In this document: positions 15,330 to 19,694 of the stretch, one piece after another | Numbering within the stretch: the stretch's first letter is position 1 | Layout of the letters: every line of letters begins with the position of its first letter | Source: Hyphomicrobiales bacterium | GTDB taxonomy: Bacteria; Pseudomonadota; Alphaproteobacteria; Rhizobiales; Aestuariivirgaceae | DNA length: 19,694 nucleotides | Direction of reading: 5' to 3' | Assembly: GCA_012032065.1 (NCBI GenBank) | Contig: JAAURV010000021.1 | Coordinates: forward strand, 1-19,694 | Translations under genes and position numbers: made by a program | The notes under the pieces: generated by a model | The model's database searches: none | What the model saw: only the letters and a program-made list of their open reading frames with translations | What the model was told of the DNA's origin: nothing

Positions 15330-16079
15330 TCAGGTTTCTTGCGGGGCGTCTTCCGGCTCGGGCAAATGCATTTCGAGCGGCATCTGCGCCTCGTCCTCGA
15401 GCGGGTCTTCGTCGGGAGCAAGCTCCTCGCTCACACGCGGGATCGGCATTTCGAAGCCAGGCGGCAAGGTCGCATCAAGCAGGCCGGCACCTTTCAGCTC
15501 CTGAAGCCCAGGCAGATCGCCGATTTCATTGAGCCCGAAATGCTTGAGGAACTGATCGGTGGTTCCATACGTCACCGGCCGCCCCGGCGCTTTGCGGCGG
15601 CCACGCATGCGGACGAAGCCAAGTTCAAGCAGCGTATCGAGCGTGCCCTTGGAGAGCGCGACGCCACGAACTTCCTCGATGTCCGCGCGCGTCACTGGCT
15701 GGTGATAGGCAACGATCGCCAAGGTCTCCAAAGCGGCCTTTCCGAGCCGCCTCTGCTCGACAACTTCGCGGCGCAGAACAAAGCTCAGATCATCAGCCGT
15801 GCGAAGCGTCCACTTGCCCGAAACCAGCACGACATTGACGCCGCGATTGGCGTAGTTGGTCTTGAGATCGTCGAGAAGGCTTTGGACATCCGTGCCCTCG
15901 GGCAGATGCCGCGCGAGCTTCGCCATATCCAGCGGCTCCGAGGCTGCGAACAGCACGGCTTCGAGGATGCGCAAGTGTTGGGCCCGGTCGGCGCGCGGAT
16001 GAATGGTCACAATGGCGCTGGTCATTGCGGCCTCCTCCGTTTCATCGGCTTCGAGAACTGCTGCCTGGGACGGTGCCAT
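15330..16079 (-). CDS. scpB: Segregation and condensation protein B
   Basis: ScpB is the kleisin-associated winged-helix subunit of the Smc-ScpAB condensin that compacts and separates the chromosome. The 249-residue protein has the first winged helix from about 35 (RILEAVLFAASEPL), and the second from about 114 with the family hallmark ALETLAIVAYHQPVTRADIE, EEVRGV and then LLELGFVRMRGRRKAPGRP and YGTTDQFLKHFGL. The acidic C-terminal tail is variable in the family. The ATG at 16079 has AGGA six bases upstream and lies 19 bases after the scpA stop; a second ATG at 16025 is possible. It is the last gene of the run, and no tat genes follow, unlike in many relatives. Confidence 0.95.
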   Translation of the reverse strand: MAPSQAAVLEADETEEAAMTSAIVTIHPRADRAQHLRILEAVLFAASEPLDMAKLARHLPEGTDVQSLLDDLKTNYANRGVNVVLVSGKWTLRTADDLSFVLRREVVEQRRLGKAALETLAIVAYHQPVTRADIEEVRGVALSKGTLDTLLELGFVRMRGRRKAPGRPVTYGTTDQFLKHFGLNEIGDLPGLQELKGAGLLDATLPPGFEMPIPRVSEELAPDEDPLEDEAQMPLEMHLPEPEDAPQET

Positions 16080-16098
16080 TGTCTTTCCTCACTCCAAC

Positions 16099-16913
16099 TT
16101 ACGCCGCCAACGTGCGGCGGCGCATGTAAATCGGTTTGAACGCTTCATCCTGGCGCAGTTCGATGCGGCCTTCGCGCGCCAGTTCGAGACTCGCCGTGAA
16201 GCTCGACGCCGTCACCGAGCGGCGCATCGAGTCATCGGCGAGATACTCCGCGAGCCAGCTATCGAAACTGCCCCAATCATCCATCGTGCCAAGCAGGCGT
16301 TCGATGACTTCGCGGGCCTCCTTGATCGACCAAGTCGGCAGCCGCGTCACCGTGTAGTTCTGATGGCGGGTTTTGCGATGCGTGCGCTCGGCATAGGCTT
16401 TGAGCAAATCGATGAGATTATCGGCGAAGACATTCTGGGTTTCGACTTGCAGCGGCTCTGGAGCGCCGCGTTCGAATACATCGCGACCCAGAAGATTGCG
16501 CGCCATGAGATTGGCAGCGGCATCGCGCATGGCTTGCAGGCGTTGCAGTCTGAATGCGAGGCGCGCCGCCAAATCCTCGGCCTGCGGTTCTTCCGCGGAC
16601 TCTTGCGCGGGCAGCAGAAGCCGCGACTCAAATAAGCCAGCCACGCCGCCATCACCAGGTAATCCGCGGCGATCTCGAGCCGCATGCGCCGCGCGTCCTC
16701 GATAAACGCCAGATACTGCTCGGCGAGTGCGAGAATGGAAATCTTCGCGAGATCGATCTTGTGCTGGCGCGCGAGTTCGAGCAACAGATCGAGCGGGCCT
16801 TCGAAACCGCCGACATCGACGATCAAGGCCTCCGGATCGGCATCGACGGGTTCAACCCGCACCGGTCCTTCGCCGTCCGGCCAGGCAGTTGTCGTATCAG
16901 ACGATTCCGTCAC
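16099..16913 (-). CDS. scpA: Segregation and condensation protein A (kleisin), frameshifted near 16628
   Basis: ScpA is the kleisin that bridges the two Smc heads. The N-terminal domain is plain (FEGPLDLLLELARQHKIDL, then AEQYLAFIEDARRMRLEIAADYLVMAAWLAYL). The frame then shifts, and SRLLLPAQESAEEPQAEDLA, AFRLQRLQAMR and the C-terminal winged helix (SFTASLELAREGRIELRQDEAF) continue in a second frame to the stop at 16099. Restoring one A in 'tatttgagtcgcgg' yields WLAYLKSRLLLP, the expected family sequence, and a 271-residue protein. The start is taken as the GTG at 16913; a second in-frame GTG two codons upstream is possible, with GGAG further upstream. It lies 83 bases after nagZ and 19 before scpB. 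Confidence 0.92.
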
Positions 16914-16996
16914 GCTCACATCACTCCAATGCGCTTGCGAGTTTAGCGCAAGAACAGGTTGATTCGTCCAAACCGGCTCACGGATTTTCCCCAGCT

Positions 16997-18012
16997 TCAC
17001 GCCATCAGGGCATCGAGGTCCGCCAAGGCGGCCTTGCGATCGTATTTTTGCGGCTTCCGCGCGCTCTTCAATGCAGCCCGCGCACGCTGTAACGCCTTGC
17101 CTTTCAGTTGGCCTGCCGCTGCCGCGACTTCCTCCATCTCTTCCATGACGCCGCCACAGTGCAGCAGCATGTCGCAGCCCGCGCCAAGCGCGCGTTCGCA
17201 CTTTTCCGTCATCGAGCCCGAGAGCGCCTTCATCGACAAATCGTCGGTCATAAGCAGTCCGCGGAACCCGATCTCCTTGCGGATGATGCGGCTGACAACT
17301 TTGCGCGACAGCGTGGCGGGCGCGTTTTTGCGATGGCGGTATAAACGACGTGGGCTGTCATCGCCATCGGCGCGTCCGCGAAGGCCGCAAAGGGAGGGAA
17401 GTCTGTTTCCTCGAGTTCGGCGAGCGATGCATCGACAACGGGAAGGTTCAGATGGCTGTCCACGGCCGCGCGGCCATGGCCCGGTATATGCTTCACGACC
17501 GGCAGCACGCCGCCATCCATCAGCCCCGCTGCGTGGGCGCGGGCCAATGCCATCACATGCTCGACATTCATGCTGTAAGCGCGATTGCCGATCACATCGT
17601 GGCCTGTGGGCTGAGGCACATCGAGAACGGGCAGGCAGTCGACCGTGATCCCCACGTCGAACAGGTCTTCCGCCATCAATCGCGCGGAGTGTCTGGCCGT
17701 GCGAAGCGCCTGCACGCGGTTCGTTCGGTAAAGATCGCCGAACGCCCGTCCAGCCGGATACTTGCGCCAGAAATTCGACGGCGGCCCAAGGCGCTGAACG
17801 CGTCCACCTTCCTGGTCGATCAATACCGGCGCATCCCGCCGCCCCACGGCGGCGCGAAATGACGCCGTTAGCGCCCGGAGTTGATCGGGCGTTTCGCAAT
17901 TCCGCTTGAAGAGAATGAGGCCCCAAGGGTTGCGCTCGCGGAAGAAACGGATTTCGCCGTCGCTCAGCGACGGCCCCTTGCATCCGCTAATGAAGGCGGA
18001 AATCTTCGGCAA
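16997..18012 (-). CDS. nagZ: Beta-N-acetylhexosaminidase NagZ (GH3), frameshifted near 17330
   Basis: NagZ is a cytoplasmic glycoside hydrolase of family 3 that removes N-acetylglucosamine from muropeptides during wall recycling. Evidence: AFISGCKGPSLSDGE and NPWGLILFKRN at the start, LIDQEGGRVQRL, and the loop KHIPGHGRAAVDSHLNLP, whose His-Asp pair is the family's acid/base. After HVVYTAI the frame changes, and KNAPATLSRKVVSRIIR and GFRGLLMTDDLSMKAL (with the nucleophile Asp of MTDD) follow in another frame to 16997. Restoring one base near 17330 (GCAAAAAC to GACAAAAAC on the minus strand) gives a 338-residue protein. The TTG at 18012, two bases after the SPOR stop, is the only plausible start seen, and no strong ribosome-binding site precedes it. 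Confidence 0.92.
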
Positions 18013-18013
18013 G

Positions 18014-19570
18014 TTATTGCGTGCGCACGATGCAGTCGCGCTCGCCCGCCGCAAGCAGCGAGTTGCAGACTTGCGAGGCGGCGCTCTTGTCCGCCATCGG
18101 GCCAACGCCCAAACGGTAGCGCGTGCTGCCGGCAACCGTCGCCTTGCTGATCCGAGGCGCCAATCCGCCGACGATGCCCGCGTGCCTGCTCTTGATGCGG
18201 CCCCATTCGCGCGCCGCCTCTGCTTCGCTGCGGAACGATGCAAGCTGCGCAACGTAGCCGCCAGCGGGAGCCGGCGTTACTTGCGGCTTGGCAGGCTGGG
18301 TGGGCTTTGGAGCGGGAAGCGAGCCCACCTGCTGATCCGTATCGACGCCAGCGACCTGTTGCTGGGCGGGCTGCTGAGTCTCGGCGCCAGCATTGCTCTG
18401 ATCGCGGCGGAACAAGTCGAGCAGCGTCCGCTTCTTCTTTGGAGCGGGTACGACGGCTTCACCGGTTTGCGGCGCGTTAACCGCCACTTCGCCGCCCGCG
18501 GGCGGCACAAGCACAAGCGGATCAGCCGCGCTTACCTCTTGCTCGGGAGCGGGTTTCGGCTTGGCTTTCGCCTTGGCTTTTTGTTTCGTTGCGACTTTCT
18601 TTGCAGGCTTGGCTGGAGGCGCGGCTTCCACCTGTTTCGGCTCGCCTGCTTCCTGATCGTCCTTAAGCTCCAATGTCTCGGGAGGCGTTGTTTCCGCGGC
18701 TTCGCTTGCCGCCGGAGCTGCCTCGGGCTGTGGCGGCGGTTCGGGCAGAGCGGACGCGGCCTCGACGGTCGCATTGTTCGCCGCCCCCGGAACCGGTGCG
18801 GTCAGCGTCCCTTGCGTATTGCTCTGAGACGCATCGCCATCGCCCGGAGGCGGCGGTAGCGGCAGCGGAATGGTGTCGTCGCCTGCCGCTGGTTGTTGCG
18901 TACCGCCATCGGCCGGAGCGGTGGTGTTGCCTTGCTCGGGCTGAACAGGAGGCGGCACCGGCATTTCTTCGGTCGGCACCATTTCGCCTCCCAGTACCTC
19001 GCGGTCGCCGACGATGCGGTCGTAGATTTGTTTCTTGGTATCGGCCGCCGGGACTTCGGCGGCGCCGCTTGCGGCTTCCGTTGGGGTTTCGGCGGCTGTC
19101 TTGGCCGGCTGTTCGGGCGCCGTCACCACCGGCACGTCTCCGGATTCCGCTATGGGCGAGGCCGTTTTAACCTTGGTTTGGTAGTACCAGACCGTGGCTC
19201 CCGCGGCGATCGCGGCCAGCAACAAGAAACCCAAAAGAATCCACGGCCCGGCGGAGCGGCGCTCTTCATCGCCGTATCCGTCCTCGACATCCCGGTAGGC
19301 CTGATTGTAGTCGCGCGCCGAAGCGCGGCGCTGGGCGCGCGGCGCGTCGTCCTCGAACACATCGCCGTAATCGTCTTCTTGATTTGTCAGTGGCCTTGCC
19401 GCGGGCCGGGGGCGCTGCCGGGCTGGACGATAGTCAGCGCCGCCTGCCTCGCCCTCCTGCCTGTAGGATGGCTCGTAGGGAGGCCGGGCTGGAGCGGGCC
19501 TCTCCTGCGCCGGCGGAGTGTAAGTGGTCTCGCCATAGGCCCTCGGATTGACCCGTGGCGGCGCGGGCAT
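18014..19570 (-). CDS. SPOR-domain membrane protein; N-terminus possibly longer
   Basis: This is a 518-residue bitopic inner-membrane protein whose C-terminal SPOR domain (about 438-518, GGYVAQLASFRSEAEAA, then RYRLGVGPMADKSAA) binds denuded peptidoglycan glycans at division sites. One transmembrane helix lies at 108-130 (PWILLGFLLLAAIAAG). The cytoplasmic N-terminus is Pro/Tyr/Arg-rich, and the long periplasmic linker is rich in Pro, Ala, Glu and Lys, with a KAKAKAKPKP run near 350. The ATG at 19570 is the annotated start, but the upstream bases to 19694 encode a matching Pro/Gln-rich segment (VPPAVRSPSQPAPAFQPQYR) in another frame, so the real start may lie outside the window. It is first in the SPOR-nagZ-scpA-scpB group; argS often precedes it in relatives. 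Confidence 0.88.
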   Translation of the reverse strand: MPAPPRVNPRAYGETTYTPPAQERPAPARPPYEPSYRQEGEAGGADYRPARQRPRPAARPLTNQEDDYGDVFEDDAPRAQRRASARDYNQAYRDVEDGYGDEERRSAGPWILLGFLLLAAIAAGATVWYYQTKVKTASPIAESGDVPVVTAPEQPAKTAAETPTEAASGAAEVPAADTKKQIYDRIVGDREVLGGEMVPTEEMPVPPPVQPEQGNTTAPADGGTQQPAAGDDTIPLPLPPPPGDGDASQSNTQGTLTAPVPGAANNATVEAASALPEPPPQPEAAPAASEAAETTPPETLELKDDQEAGEPKQVEAAPPAKPAKKVATKQKAKAKAKPKPAPEQEVSAADPLVLVPPAGGEVAVNAPQTGEAVVPAPKKKRTLLDLFRRDQSNAGAETQQPAQQQVAGVDTDQQVGSLPAPKPTQPAKPQVTPAPAGGYVAQLASFRSEAEAAREWGRIKSRHAGIVGGLAPRISKATVAGSTRYRLGVGPMADKSAASQVCNSLLAAGERDCIVRTQ

Positions 19571-19694
19571 GGTGCTCGCCTTATCGGCGGCAGGCCGGAA
19601 ACCGGGGAGGCGGTTGCGGCGGGCGGTATTGTGGCTGGAACGCAGGCGCGGGCTGCGATGGGCTGCGCACCGCAGGCGGCACGGTTCTGTCGCC

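Noticed and set aside
17906..18859. 317-codon plus-strand frame
   Set aside because: It is antisense to the SPOR-protein linker and nagZ; its Arg/Leu/Gly-rich repeats mirror the Pro/Ala-rich codons on the other strand.
1..19694. Mobile element, phage, defence system or CRISPR
   Set aside because: No transposase, integrase, spacer array, restriction or toxin-antitoxin gene is seen, and the genes are core chromosomal ones in familiar order.

Overview
The window is a GC-rich chromosomal segment of an alphaproteobacterium. The evidence is the gene order SPOR protein - nagZ - scpA - scpB, the order rnr - DUF983 - NUDIX - rpmG, an Lrp-type regulator next to a type III ornithine/lysine decarboxylase, and an intergenic palindromic repeat of a kind common in Hyphomicrobiales-like genomes. 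The family or genus cannot be fixed from this sequence. Nearly everything is housekeeping or ordinary metabolism. I see no phage, IS element, CRISPR array, tRNA or rRNA, and no convincing new multi-gene system.

Layout. (1) 1-465 (+): the 3' part of a short-chain dehydrogenase, tail to tail with a ribose-type sugar ABC importer on the minus strand (4090 to 470: Tat-exported binding protein, double ATPase, permease). (2) 4352-6142 (+): RecQ helicase, converging on a small host-attachment-family protein (6604-6164, -). (3) 9893-6745 (-): a tight run of Lrp/AsnC regulator, Do/DegQ-type periplasmic protease and RarA, the last two joined by an ATGA overlap. (4) 10020-14782 (+): decarboxylase divergent from the Lrp gene, then RNase R, a DUF983 protein, a NUDIX hydrolase and ribosomal protein L33 with a clear intrinsic terminator. 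(5) 14835-15329: a gene-free stretch with a palindromic repeat and several strong inverted repeats. (6) 19570-15330 (-): SPOR-domain membrane protein, NagZ, ScpA and ScpB, for envelope/peptidoglycan work and chromosome condensation.

The most notable property is a series of apparent single-base frameshifts. Four are clear (SDR near 328, rnr near 13114, scpA near 16628, nagZ near 17330). Two are probable (permease N-terminus near 1500, SPOR protein N-terminus near 19592). In every case the protein continues in another frame without loss of conserved sequence, and scpA and rnr are genes usually kept intact. Uncorrected assembly indels are therefore the simplest explanation, and the affected genes should be read as full-length. 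Other points worth checking are a thrice-repeated operator-like motif between the Lrp gene and the decarboxylase, the structured stretch 14997-15187, a perfect hairpin directly before the rnr start, and a Ser in place of the Walker B Asp in the sugar ATPase.
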